Assembly (NCBI GenBank): GCA_026770585.1
Contig: MU646422.1
Coordinates: forward strand, 1,435-14,672
From: Baffinella frigidus
Lineage: Eukaryota; Cryptophyceae; Cryptomonadales; Baffinellaceae
Reading direction: 5' to 3'
Length of the DNA: 13,238 bases
Positions 5,677 through 12,310 of this stretch are shown piece after piece; the first letter of the stretch is position 1, and each line of letters starts with the position of its first letter. The notes beneath the pieces are model-generated. The model was given only the letters and a program-made list of their open reading frames with translations. It ran no database searches and was not told the DNA's origin. Position numbers and translations under genes: made by a program.

Positions 5677-5753
5677 CAGACAGAGAGAGAGACAGAGAGA
5701 CAGACAGACAGACAGAGAGAGAGAGAGAAGTTACCATACGGTGGTCACCACGG
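5559..5753 (+). repeat. GA/CAGA microsatellite flanked by direct repeats
   Basis: 5604-5728 is mixed (GA)n and (CAGA)n. On each side lies ACCATACGGTGGTCACCACGG (5562-5582 and 5733-5753), which itself contains GACCA/TGGTC inverted arms around TACGG. The left copy adds TGGTCAGTGACCA. The microsatellite thus sits between two copies of one motif. No gene. Confidence 0.85.
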
Positions 5754-5864
5754 TAGGCCCTAGGGTGTAGCCCACGGGAGGCCCTAGCACCATATCTTTG
5801 ACAACCCGGAAACTATAGGGCATGGTTTCAGGCTGGTCTGGAGCGCGAGGGCCTACTTGGTGTT

Positions 5865-6037
5865 AGAGCGCTGCGCGGAGAGGTCGGCCACGGGAAATAA
5901 CGGGAAATCGAGAAATTGGAGCCATTTTATCGACTTTTGAGAAATTTAGCACCATGAATTTCTCAAAAGCGGACAAAATGGCTCCAATTTTACCATTTCC
6001 CCATTTTTCGGTGGTCAACTTCTCTGCACAGCGCTCT
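5865..6037. mobile_element. Long imperfect foldback (MITE-like)
   Basis: The arms pair from AGAGCGCTG (5865) to CAGCGCTCT (6037), tightest at 5914-5946 against 5957-5989 around a 10-base loop TAGCACCATG. One arm's relative is found alone at 2350-2400. No ORF of note. The length of about 173 bp fits a MITE. Confidence 0.75.
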
Positions 6038-6051
6038 ACCTGCGGTAGAGC

Positions 6052-6170
6052 GCAAGATTGCGAACTTCTAGATGGACCCGTTTGGACATGTAGTGTTTTA
6101 AATTCAAATTTTGCAGTACAAAATGGTGTTTGCTAATAATTACGGTCCATCTAGAAGTTCGCAATCTTGC
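6052..6170. repeat. Perfect 27-bp inverted repeat with 65-base spacer
   Basis: Arms 6052-6078 and 6144-6170 are exact complements (starting GCAAGATTGCGAACTTC). The spacer is AT-rich and has no long ORF. It adjoins the foldback at 5865-6037, so two hairpin elements stand side by side. Confidence 0.85.
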
Positions 6171-6348
6171 AACTTCGAAGTTCGCGCTGGCCAAGTCCTA
6201 CCACATTGGCTCTAGGCAAAAGGGGGCGCTAAGGATGACTCTGAGATTTCCGGGTTGTCCCGAGCGCTAGGGGCTACTCCAGACAAGCCGGGATACTGGT
6301 CAAATGCAGGGTCGGTCGCTGCGATGTTGAGCACGGTACGCCCTATCG

Positions 6349-6517
6349 TATCTCCGATATCGAATAAAAATATTCACTTTCTGCCACGTCTAAAGTTGAT
6401 TGTCGCCCTGAAAATAAACAACTTTGGCGTGTCAAATCAAAAGTGGTTACACTTTCAAGGCGATAATCAACTTGAGAGGAGGCAGAAAGTGAATATTTAT
6501 ATTCGATATCGGAGATA
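6349..6517. mobile_element. Stowaway-like MITE with 35-bp TIRs
   Basis: Arms 6351-6385 and 6481-6515 begin TCTCCGATATCGAATA and match with few mismatches. A second inner pair, AAGTTGATTGTCGCC / GGCGATAATCAACTT, continues the stem. TA lies at both outer edges (gTATCTCC...GGAGATA), compatible with a TA target, as in Tc1/mariner-derived Stowaway MITEs. An open frame crosses the element, but I read it as incidental. Confidence 0.7.
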
Positions 6518-6581
6518 ATATCAGTATATATAGCATACGGGAGCGGTATCGGTAGATGCTCCTATCAGTCGAGAGCATACT

Positions 6582-6745
6582 AATAGGGTAACGGCCTGAA
6601 AATGGGGTAGTTAGGCCTACGGCATTGCCTAGGACCTCCTACCGTAGGCCGAGACTTTTTGGTCCTAGGATCCCTCGGCCTACGGTAGGGAGGTCCTAGG
6701 CAATGCCGTATGCCTAACTACCCCATTTTCAGGCCGTTGGCCTAT
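6582..6745. mobile_element. Foldback element, copy 1
   Basis: About 149 bp from AACGGCCTGAAAATGGGG (6590) to its complement ending at 6738, with weaker pairing to TAGG/CCTA outside. Arms of about 64 bp are nearly perfect. The 20-base central segment 6654-6673 begins ACTTTTTGG. Left arm carries GGCCTACGGC where the right arm's complement carries GGCATACGGC. See the loop-inversion finding for comparison with 7919-8082. Confidence 0.88.
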
Positions 6746-6780
6746 GAATACGGGAGTGACCACAGAAGGCCCTGCAGCCG

Positions 6781-6993
6781 CCCACTCGAGGCTGGAAGAG
6801 GGTTTTTTTTAAATGTGGGGTTGTTGAAATTTGTACCAGTCACGGGCGGGCTTGGTCACGTATCTGGGGGAATTCCCCCAGATACGTGACCAAACGACCC
6901 TATGTGTGTGAAAATTTCTCCACAGCGGTCTACTTGTCAAGGACTTGTAGAGTTAAAACTTTTAAAATAGTCACATTTCTAGCCTCGAGTGGG
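6781..6993. mobile_element. TIR element, CCCACTCGAGGCT ends, containing a 42-bp perfect palindrome
   Basis: Left end CCCACTCGAGGCTGGAA and right end CTAGCCTCGAGTGGG form inverted termini 213 bp apart. Inside, 6852-6893 is a perfect palindrome centred on GGGGGAATTCCCCC. The left part repeats 5481-5558. No ORF with recognisable coding. Likely a non-autonomous element. Confidence 0.7.
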
Positions 6994-7053
6994 CCACGAC
7001 CGCTTCGTAGCAGCGAAAAATCCCTCCGTAGCCGAACCCTACACCCTAGAGCC

Positions 7054-7214
7054 CACACAGCCGACAGCAAAAAGATTTCCTGAATAACCCACGAGTGGAT
7101 AATCCATAGACCCTACGGTAGACACTATCGTAGGGACTTAGGGGGGTTCCTACGGATCAGATAACGGAAGGTCGGCCCGAATCGGGCCGAAAATCCCTTC
7201 GTAGCACGCTGTGT
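7054..7214 (+). mobile_element. MITE, CACACAGCGG family, copy with diverged ends
   Basis: A 161-bp element beginning CACACAGCCGACAG and ending ...CGCTGTGT. It keeps GAATAACCC, CCCTACGGTAG, GGGGGGTTCCTACGG, ATAACGGA and the palindrome TCGGCCCGAATCGGGCCGAA. Same orientation as 5271-5430. Confidence 0.78.
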
Positions 7215-7612
7215 CGCTGTGGGGCCTGTCGAAACCCAACCCCTGAAGCTGTCCGGCATATCTCGAGGTCTGTCTTCAGAGGAAAGATCCCGCAGCGCTT
7301 TCTACGTTCCAAACGCCCCCAAACGAAAAAATATTTTTCGGAACAGGACAGAATATGTCCCGCTTCTTAAGGCTTCCAACGCCGAAGATAAGGGTGTATC
7401 TGCGATTTTAGGCATAAACTGATGCTATCTTACGCCGTTTTATCCGGACAGATTCTGGTATGTTCCTAGATGAATGCGTTGCGAGTCGGGGGATGCTCCA
7501 GGGGGGGGGCTGGTTCGATGCGCATCAGCATTTACGACACCGTGGGAAAGGTCGACGTGCCTCTCATAAAGATAACTCATAAAGATAAATCCATAAAATG
7601 TGACAGGATATG
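7215..7612. other. Unassigned sequence between two MITEs
   Basis: An open plus-strand frame covers 7219-7422, but its only start is a GTG abutting the MITE end, and the translation (…SEERSRSAFYVPNAPKRKN…) resembles no family I know. G9 run at 7502. Short repeats CTCATAAAGATAA at 7563-7588. No gene called. Confidence 0.4.
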
Positions 7613-7615
7613 ATA

Positions 7616-7778
7616 CAGCACAGCGAGCTACGAAGGGGTTTTCGGCCCAAATCGGGCCGACACTCCGGAACCCTATCCGTAGGAACCCCCCTATGCCACC
7701 ACTGTATTGCCTACCGTAGGGACATATGGATGATCACTCGTGGGTTATTCCCGAAACCCCTTCGAAGCCCGCTGTGTG
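7616..7778 (-). mobile_element. MITE, CACACAGCGG family, inverted copy
   Basis: Reverse orientation relative to 5271-5430: it ends CCCCTTCGAAGCCCGCTGTGTG and contains GGGTTATTC, CCTACCGTAGGGAC, GTAGGAACCCCCC and TTTCGGCCCAAATCGGGCCG in mirrored order. The left terminus CAGCACAGCG is slightly diverged. About 163 bp. Confidence 0.78.
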
Positions 7779-7782
7779 GTCA

Positions 7783-7916
7783 AGCCACTTAGCAACCACC
7801 GCGGTCTTCACGGATGCGGTCCATCTAAACGATCTGCACTAGAATCGTATCCATTGCTATGGACTCCAACCGGAATTTCCCCCGAGAATCCGGGGGGAAA
7901 TATCTTCGGTCGCAAG
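7783..7916 (+). repeat. Dispersed repeat, copy A (inverted partner at 12998-13128)
   Basis: About 130 bp, the reverse complement of which matches 12998-13128 at roughly 80-85 percent by eye. It includes a TTTCCCCC...GGGGGGAAA hairpin near 7876-7900. The plus-strand frame reads HRGLHGCGPSKR...TGISPENPGGNIFGR, and the partner keeps the same frame open. It lies exactly between a MITE and a foldback, so it may be part of a composite element. Confidence 0.72.
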
Positions 7917-7918
7917 TT

Positions 7919-8082
7919 CATAGGCTAACGGCCTGAAAATGGGGTAGTTAGGCCTACGGCATTGCCTAGAACCTCCTACCGTAGGCCGAGGGATCCTAGG
8001 ACCAAAAAGTCTCGGCCTACGGTAGGAGGTCCTAGGCAATGCCGTATGCCTAACTACCCCATTTCCAGGCCGTTACCCTATG
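7919..8082. mobile_element. Foldback element, copy 2 (loop inverted)
   Basis: 164 bp, from CATAGGCTAACGGCCTG to CAGGCCGTTACCCTATG. Arms match those of 6590-6738 in the same orientation (left GGCCTACGGC, right complement GGCATACGGC). The 20-base centre 7991-8010 (GGATCCTAGGACCAAAAAGT) is the exact reverse complement of the centre of copy 1. It ends 11 bases from the stop codon of the candidate gene at 8093. Confidence 0.88.
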
Positions 8083-8092
8083 AAAGTGGTGG

Positions 8093-9598
8093 TCAAGACA
8101 GTCGTGAGCGACTCCTCCGGCCGTAGCCCAGCCGCCACGTATCTTTTTGATTTGATTTGAATTTTGCGTTTGCCGTCTGGGCGGGGGTGCGCACCTTGAC
8201 GACCGCGTGAAGCCCCGTCTCTAGAATCTTGGCCTCCCACACGCACCCGTACGACCTGGAAGGAGGCAGGGTTGGTAAGAATATTCTCACCACCACGCCT
8301 GCTATGGACGCTATGCACTGCCCCCTACAGTGAACACGACGACGTCCCACTCCTCGCACCCTATGCGTATGGCTTCCGTAGGGTCGTAGGGGGGGCCCTA
8401 CAGTAGGGGGGGGGGCTACAGTAGGGGGGGGGGGCCTACAGAAACCCCACCCGTACCGACATGAAGGCGGGACGCTCATCAATACCACAACACGCCCGCC
8501 ATGCACCGCACACCATCGATCGGGACATGCGCGGCGAACAAGACGCCCCGCCGCTCCTAGCACCACGCCAGGGCGCTGGATGTCGGGCAGCAGTAGGCTC
8601 GTCGGGGCCGTTGAAAACCAAGATATAGCCCTCCCGGAGTGGGATGTTCTGTGGGGGTTGCAGGCGTACTTACGACCCTAGCCCCGTCCGGGGACGCTAC
8701 AGCAAGGATTTGGCGAGGGTGGAGCGCGCAGGGGTTGGGGATGCGCGACGATAGCCGCCTCAGCCGCCCTCCTCGCCCCAGCGGCATGGCGTGCGCGCCC
8801 CCGCGGCGCGGTGCAGAGGGGAAGCTGGGTGGGGAGGGGCAGGGGACGCACCCGCCCCCGACACGATCCCCGATCTCGAGATCGGAGCGCCTGAACACCT
8901 GCGCCCCGCCCGACGAAAAACGTGAGCGCTCGCTCTGCCGCGGTCAGTCTCTCGCGCTGTCAGCACACGCTGGTGTAGGGGAACAGTTGCACGCCGCCGC
9001 TGGCAGGGCGGACGGGCCCGTGCTACAGCGAGGGCGCGCGCCGCGCACAACGGGAAGTGTACTGCACCTGGGGGAGGGCAGGAGGCGGGGGTGGGGGCTG
9101 CTGCGTAATCAGGCGCTGCTCGGCGGATACTTGCTGTCACGGCTCTGTTCGCGACCCCATGCTGACTGGGGCCCACTCGGACTGTGACGAGTCGTATGGG
9201 GCTGGGGAGTGAGCCGGGGAGGTGAGCGTAGGGAGGGTAGCGGGAGGGGGAGCACCTTGGGTTTGACATACTTGCGGACGTGCTTAGGTGGCGTGATGGC
9301 GTGCGCGTCGCCATTCTGGCACTCGGCGGACGCAGCGGCCTCGCTGCCCGTCATTTCCTCAACGCACCCTGCTACCCCCGTAGCTCCCACCAGCGATCGA
9401 AGACTACTAATACGCCCGCACAAGGCCTAAGCGGGCCGCCGCCCACGACAGCTGGAGACTGGACGCCTCAACGAACGCCTCCCAAACCTGAGGAGTCCCA
9501 ACCCGCTCCCCCGTGCGTTTCAGAGGGTTGCGTCGCAGAGCCGGGCAGCCTTGAGCGGCGTCCCTCAACTGGAGCCGCGCGCGGCGCTCGCTGAGCAC
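8093..9598 (-). CDS. Candidate multi-exon gene in GC-rich island, product unknown
   Basis: Splice-like junctions on the minus strand link protein-like, GC3-rich segments. One is an exon ending ...HAITPPKHVR at CGCAA|GTATGT (9271), with a 70-nt intron ending in a pyrimidine tract and CCCCAG (9202). Exon 9131-9201 follows (NPIRLVTVRVGPSQHG...), then a 63-nt intron 9068-9130 with CTGAT and CCTCCCCCAG. Another likely intron is 8899-8968 (70 nt, CTCAC...GGCGCAG) before VFRRSDLEIGDRV. The last exon, 8255-8093, follows CCTGCCTCCTTCCAG and reads SYGCVWEAKILETGLHAVVK, ending at TGA beside a foldback. The middle (8300-8850) is not resolved, and no ATG start was fixed near 9598. I recognise no family. 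Base composition is far more GC-rich than the flanks. Alternative: intergenic GC-rich DNA with chance open frames. Confidence 0.35.
8390..8441 (+). repeat. G-run minisatellite (CTACAGTAGGGGGGGGG)
   Basis: Three units of about 19 bp with G7-G11 runs. The plus strand could form G-quadruplexes; on the minus strand it is a long pyrimidine tract inside the candidate gene, probably intronic. Confidence 0.75.
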
Positions 9599-9846
9599 AC
9601 GACAAGCGCAGCACGCCTCTCTCGCAACTACGGCTGACGTCCTCAGCCGTCGATCCTCGAAAATCGTAAAATGTTTTTAGAAGGCGCTTGCGTAATATGT
9701 TTTTTAAAATCGTAAAATGTTTTTAGTTTGTACGGGCGCGTCCAGCTCTAAAACTAATACAACCTTATCTTGACCGTGGTTTCGTTGGATGCCCCTGATC
9801 GATTTTTTTTCAAAAATCTTCCTGTAAGGAGAGGGCGCTTCAAATC
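9599..9846. other. Intergenic or promoter-like stretch between divergent candidates
   Basis: GC content drops sharply. CGGCTGA/TCAGCCG (9631-9649) forms a 7-bp hairpin around CGTCC and includes TGACGT. A 21-bp direct repeat, AAAATCGTAAAATGTTTTTAG, occurs at 9660-9680 and 9706-9726. A T8 run is at 9804-9811. The position between a minus-strand candidate (to 9598) and a plus-strand start (9847) would suit a shared upstream region, but there is no direct promoter evidence. Confidence 0.35.
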
Positions 9847-9936
9847 ATGGCAGCTGCTTTTGTCGGCAGGATAGTCATCGTCGGCGGTGCCGCCGCCATG
9901 GGTGCCGCCGCGTCGACGTATTCGACTGTCGGGTAA
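9847..9936 (+). CDS. Possible first exon with hydrophobic N-terminus
   Basis: ATCATGG starts a 29-codon frame encoding MAAAFVGRIVIVGGAAAMG and then AAASTYSTVG. It is hydrophobic, like a signal anchor or organelle-targeting start. The stop overlaps GG|GTAAAC, a plausible splice donor at 9933, so the frame could continue by splicing. An acceptor at ...GCGACGCAG (about 10200) would join in frame to a segment containing EAMRLATGGG. That conflicts with the minus-strand candidate 10056-10598, and both cannot be confirmed by eye. The protein is unrecognised. Confidence 0.25.
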   Translation: MAAAFVGRIVIVGGAAAMGAAASTYSTVG

Positions 9937-9965
9937 ACTCCCATCTTTTCCCCCGAGCGGGTTCT

Positions 9966-9996
9966 CCCCAAAAGCCGGGAAAACCGGCTTTTGGGG
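9966..9996. other. Hairpin with 13-bp perfect stem
   Basis: CCCCAAAAGCCGG / CCGGCTTTTGGGG around GAAAA. Not followed by a T run. It lies in the putative first intron of the plus-strand candidate or in the 3' region of the minus-strand candidate. Confidence 0.65.
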
Positions 9997-10055
9997 GAAT
10001 GTGCAACGGAAGGAGGGGGAGAGCTGGCGGTGAGGCAGGAAGAGGGGGGCCGATG

Positions 10056-10598
10056 CTACACTGCGGGCGGGCGGGCGGGAGCTCTAGTGGTTTGTTCGAA
10101 TGGAGCTGGCCACGGGATCGGTGGCAGTGGACTTGTGTGCCGGCTGAATCGGGGGCGGGGGCGCTCTTGATTGACACCACGATGCCTCGTGCGACGCAGG
10201 GAGATACTCTCAGAGGCGATGCGCCTGGCCACCGGCGGGGGTGGCGCCACGGGGATCGACAAGAAGGTGGACTCGCTTGCGCAGGTCCCCTCCGCCTCAC
10301 CCCCGGGCTGCCCCAACCCCGCAAACCACTGAATGTCGGGGATCGTGTTCCCCACCGCTCGCGAGCTCACCGCGGGCAGCACCGAGACAGGAGCAGAGGG
10401 CTGGCGGTAGGCGCGCATAGCGTCCCACCATTCTGCGAGCCACGCATCATATCACGGGCAATGCCGGTAAAAGATGCGAGCGTTCTTTCTCTCACCTCGC
10501 CCTCTGAGGCACTCGGGCTGCCCTGACGTCTCTCTCTGCCCCTTCCCTTCCCGTCCCGCGGCCGTGCCCTGTGCTCGAAACACGGCGCGCGGTGTCAT
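10056..10598 (-). CDS. Candidate two-exon gene, product unknown
   Basis: ATG at 10598-10596 opens a frame MTPRAVFRAQGTAAG... that runs 34 codons to GCGAG|GTGAG at 10496/10495. A 63-nt intron (10433-10495), which contains an in-frame TGA if retained, ends CTCGCAG. The frame then resumes as EWWDAMRAYRQPSAPVSVLP and stays open to TAG at 10056, rich in Pro, Arg and Ser toward its end. Support is the phase match, the intron length equal to others nearby, and strong GC at third positions in the WWDAMRAYRQ...NTIPDIQWFAGLG part. A further splice before 10056 is likely. No family recognised. The opposite strand also has long open frames here, so the strand is uncertain. Confidence 0.3.
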
Positions 10599-10649
10599 GT
10601 TCAACCAAGTGCCCCCTCCCCCCCCTTGGCGCGTCGTGTCATGTTCAAC
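10584..10649. repeat. Direct repeat GGCGCG..GTGTCATGTTCAAC
   Basis: Copies at 10584-10604 and 10628-10648. On the minus strand each carries AACATGACAC, so the candidate start codon of the 10598 model is duplicated upstream, out of frame with the first. Confidence 0.65.
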
Positions 10650-10831
10650 AAAATAGCTGTCTCAGACTTCTGAGAAAAGAATTTATCCAAAAGATTAAGA
10701 GGAATCCTCAAGCAGGAAATGCGGTCGTTCCCGCTCGAAACATCTTTTCTGAGGGTTTTGAGTCTCGGGCTTCAGTTGGGACATGCCTGTGCCGAGTCTA
10801 GGATCGAGTCCATATCGGGCGGAACCAAACA
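10650..10831 (+). other. Open region of unclear coding status
   Basis: Two plus-strand frames are open. One reads RKEFIQKIKRNPQAGNAVVP up to a TAG at 10799. The other starts ATG at 10719 (MRSFPLETSFLRVLSL...) and runs through the 76-bp repeats. Base composition is intermediate. No homology recognised, so this is recorded without a gene call. Confidence 0.25.
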
Positions 10832-11036
10832 GCTCACCACCCCCCCGTTGCAGGAAATGCGGGCATTCATGGGGCGCAGCCAGGGGGGGCGTTCATGGGG
10901 CGCAGCCAGCTCACCCCCCCCCGTTGCAGGAAATGCGGGCGTTCATGGGGCGCAGCCAGGGGGGGCGTTCATGGGGCGCAGCCAGCTCACCCCCCCCCGT
11001 TGCAGGAAATGCGGGCGTTCATGGGGCGCAGCCAGG
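10832..11036 (+). repeat. 76-bp minisatellite with splice-acceptor-like block
   Basis: GTTGCAGGAAATGCGGGC recurs at 10847, 10923 and 10999 (period 76). Each unit has CTCACC(C)n GTTGCAG followed by GAAATGCGGGCRTTCATGGGG and a shorter internal repeat CGTTCATGGGGCGCAGCCAG. Reading frames run through it in all three phases because 76 is not a multiple of 3. Confidence 0.85.
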
Positions 11037-11120
11037 GGAGCCCTGGGAGCACAGTCATCATCTCAGGGACGCAAGGGAGCGGCGGGACCTCATTCTCGAG
11101 AGTGGTACGGGGATCCCCGC

Positions 11121-11552
11121 ACACTAAACCCGTGTTTATTTACTATCCCGTAAGTGCCCGTGCCGCCAAATTTGGTACGGGGATGCCCGCACCAGGGCGT
11201 GGTACGGGCACCTCGCGACGATGACCTGTGCACCAAATCCCTCTGTTTTTAAAGTCAACTCGCCTTCAATCGCCCACAAATTTGTCAACTTATCCGGATT
11301 CCAGATTAAAATACTTTTAGAAGTGCAGGGAATAAAAGAAAGACTCAACAAAATCACCCTGTTTGATACACAGGCCATCGTCGCGTGGGATCCCCGCACC
11401 ACGCCAGAGTGGAGGAGGGTGGTGACTGTCTTAATACCGTACCCTGGTACGGTATTTGACTTTTGAAAACAACTGCCTGCAGGGGAAATTGACTTTCGGC
11501 GACACCTCCCTGGAATCTGGCGTGGTACGCTAAACCAGTGTTTATTTACTAT
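11121..11552. mobile_element. Composite repeat: direct repeats around an inverted-repeat core
   Basis: ACTAAACCCGTGTTTATTTACTAT-type copies lie at 11121-11146 and 11527-11552. Inside, about 11193-11230 (GGGCGTGGTACGGGCACC...GCGACGATGACCTGTG) pairs imperfectly with 11369-11408. AATACCGTACC/GGTACGGTATT at 11433-11456 is a perfect 11-bp stem with 2 central bases. A plus-strand frame 11221-11466 is open but unrecognised and lies between the inverted arms. Confidence 0.55.
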
Positions 11553-11602
11553 ATACTATATACTATACCATTAATCCCAGCAAATCGTGGTCTCGGTCTG
11601 GT

Positions 11603-11626
11603 TTGTCTCACCGATGAGGTGAGACC
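11603..11626. other. Hairpin GTCTCACC / GGTGAGAC
   Basis: Perfect 8-bp stem with GATGA loop. The neighbouring sequence (11553-11720) has no gene evidence apart from TACTATA repeats at 11549-11568. Confidence 0.5.
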
Positions 11627-11727
11627 GGGCTCTTCCCTGCCGATTCCGCTACCGAGCGAGGACGGGACACAATTTTAAAAACGTTGACCTGAATCCTGAA
11701 GGAAATGGACTTTTAAAATGAAAAGCC

Positions 11728-11747
11728 AGGACCGGAATCCCGGTCCT
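11728..11747. other. Hairpin AGGACCGG / CCGGTCCT
   Basis: Perfect 8-bp stem with a 4-base AATC loop, just upstream of the dispersed motif CCAAAGTTGACGGATTTGTGCC (11785-11806), which matches 3398-3419. Confidence 0.55.
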
Positions 11748-11857
11748 AACTGTCTTATATGTGCCAAGTTGGCTCTTTTCCGCTCCAAAGTTGACGGATT
11801 TGTGCCACACACCAACATATCACACCGCCCGAGGCTGCCCTTAAGTTGAGTGACCCA

Positions 11858-11911
11858 CAGGTGATCATCACAGCGGTGCCGGTGGGTGCGTACTACCACA
11901 TGCGGTGGCGG
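11858..11911 (+). pseudogene. Chromodomain-like fragment, copy E
   Basis: The plus strand encodes QVIITAVPVGAYYHMRWRG and then runs into a G7 run and a hairpin (GGGGGGGTT/AACCCCCC, 11909-11929). Compared with 12158-12211 there are three silent changes and two replacements (His/Tyr, Met/Leu), which suggests that it once evolved as coding sequence. It is cut off after RWRG. Confidence 0.35.
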
Positions 11912-11978
11912 GGGGGTTCTGCAACCCCCCGACATCAGACACCCTCCTGAACTTACATCACGCGAGGCTACAGTGTAT

Positions 11979-12133
11979 CCTAGCTCTGTCCCAGTTCAAT
12001 TTGGGATCGTAGATAGAGTGCCCCCCCCCGGAATTTCACAGGTGCATTTTGACAAAGCCCCATGAAATTCACCTGTGACATTTCGGGGGGGGCACTCTAT
12101 CTACGAGCCCAAATTGAACTGGGACAGAGCTAG
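11979..12133. mobile_element. Long hairpin with C9/G8 tracts
   Basis: Arms 11979-12044 and 12070-12133 (starting CCTAGCTCTGTCCCAGTTC) pair nearly throughout, including ATAGAGTGCCCCCCCCC against GGGGGGGGCACTCTAT. The loop is about 25 bases. It separates chromodomain-like fragment E from fragment A, so it probably inserted between them or formed with their duplication. MITE or foldback type. Confidence 0.82.
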
Positions 12134-12157
12134 GTATCGCTGAAGGCTTCGGGCACG

Positions 12158-12310
12158 CAGGTGATCATCACGGCGGTGCCGGTGGGCGCTTACTACTACC
12201 TGCGGTGGCGGGGCTTCGGGCTGCAGGACTTCCGATGGGTCTCGTCCGCGCGATTCTCCGAAGCGGTGCGATTCAGCCGATTCAAAAATGTTTTACTGCC
12301 AATTTAAATG
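12158..12310 (+). pseudogene. Chromodomain-like fragment, copy A
   Basis: The frame reads QVIITAVPVGAYYYLRWRGF, then GLQDFRWVSSARFSEAVRFS, and reaches TAA after about 50 codons. The pattern Y-Y-L-R-W-R-G-F-G-(x)5-W-(x)5-F resembles the core of a chromodomain, such as the histone-tail binding module at the C-end of chromovirus (Ty3/gypsy) integrases. The region N-terminal to YYYL is not typical. There is no start codon, no integrase or RT motif nearby, and the sequence falls into an AT-rich minisatellite. I read it as a relic. The family assignment is a weak inference from motif shape. Confidence 0.38.

Noticed and set aside
5397-5756. Open frames on both strands across the GA/CAGA tract (Arg-Glu and Leu-Ser rich)
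   Set aside because: Pure microsatellite translation.
5886-6000. AAAATGGCTCC / GGAGCCATTTT as a dinoflagellate spliced-leader-like sequence
   Set aside because: Only a short partial likeness to the leader core, and it belongs to foldback arms, so it does not identify the lineage.
5954-6136. 60-codon plus-strand frame
   Set aside because: It spans the loop and arm of one foldback and part of the next inverted repeat; no coding signature.
6255-6518. 87-codon plus-strand frame
   Set aside because: It coincides with the Stowaway-like MITE and is read through both TIRs; judged incidental.
7219-7422. 67-codon plus-strand frame
   Set aside because: Begins with GTG at a MITE boundary, no ATG, no recognisable family; kept only as unassigned sequence.
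8639-9187. 182-codon plus-strand frame with TLAPSGDATARIW, recalling a WD40 repeat
   Set aside because: A single short resemblance without further repeats; the minus strand offers better splice signals and codon bias, and GC-rich DNA is open in many frames.
9966-9996. Rho-independent terminator
   Set aside because: Strong stem but no following T run, and the window is eukaryotic in character.
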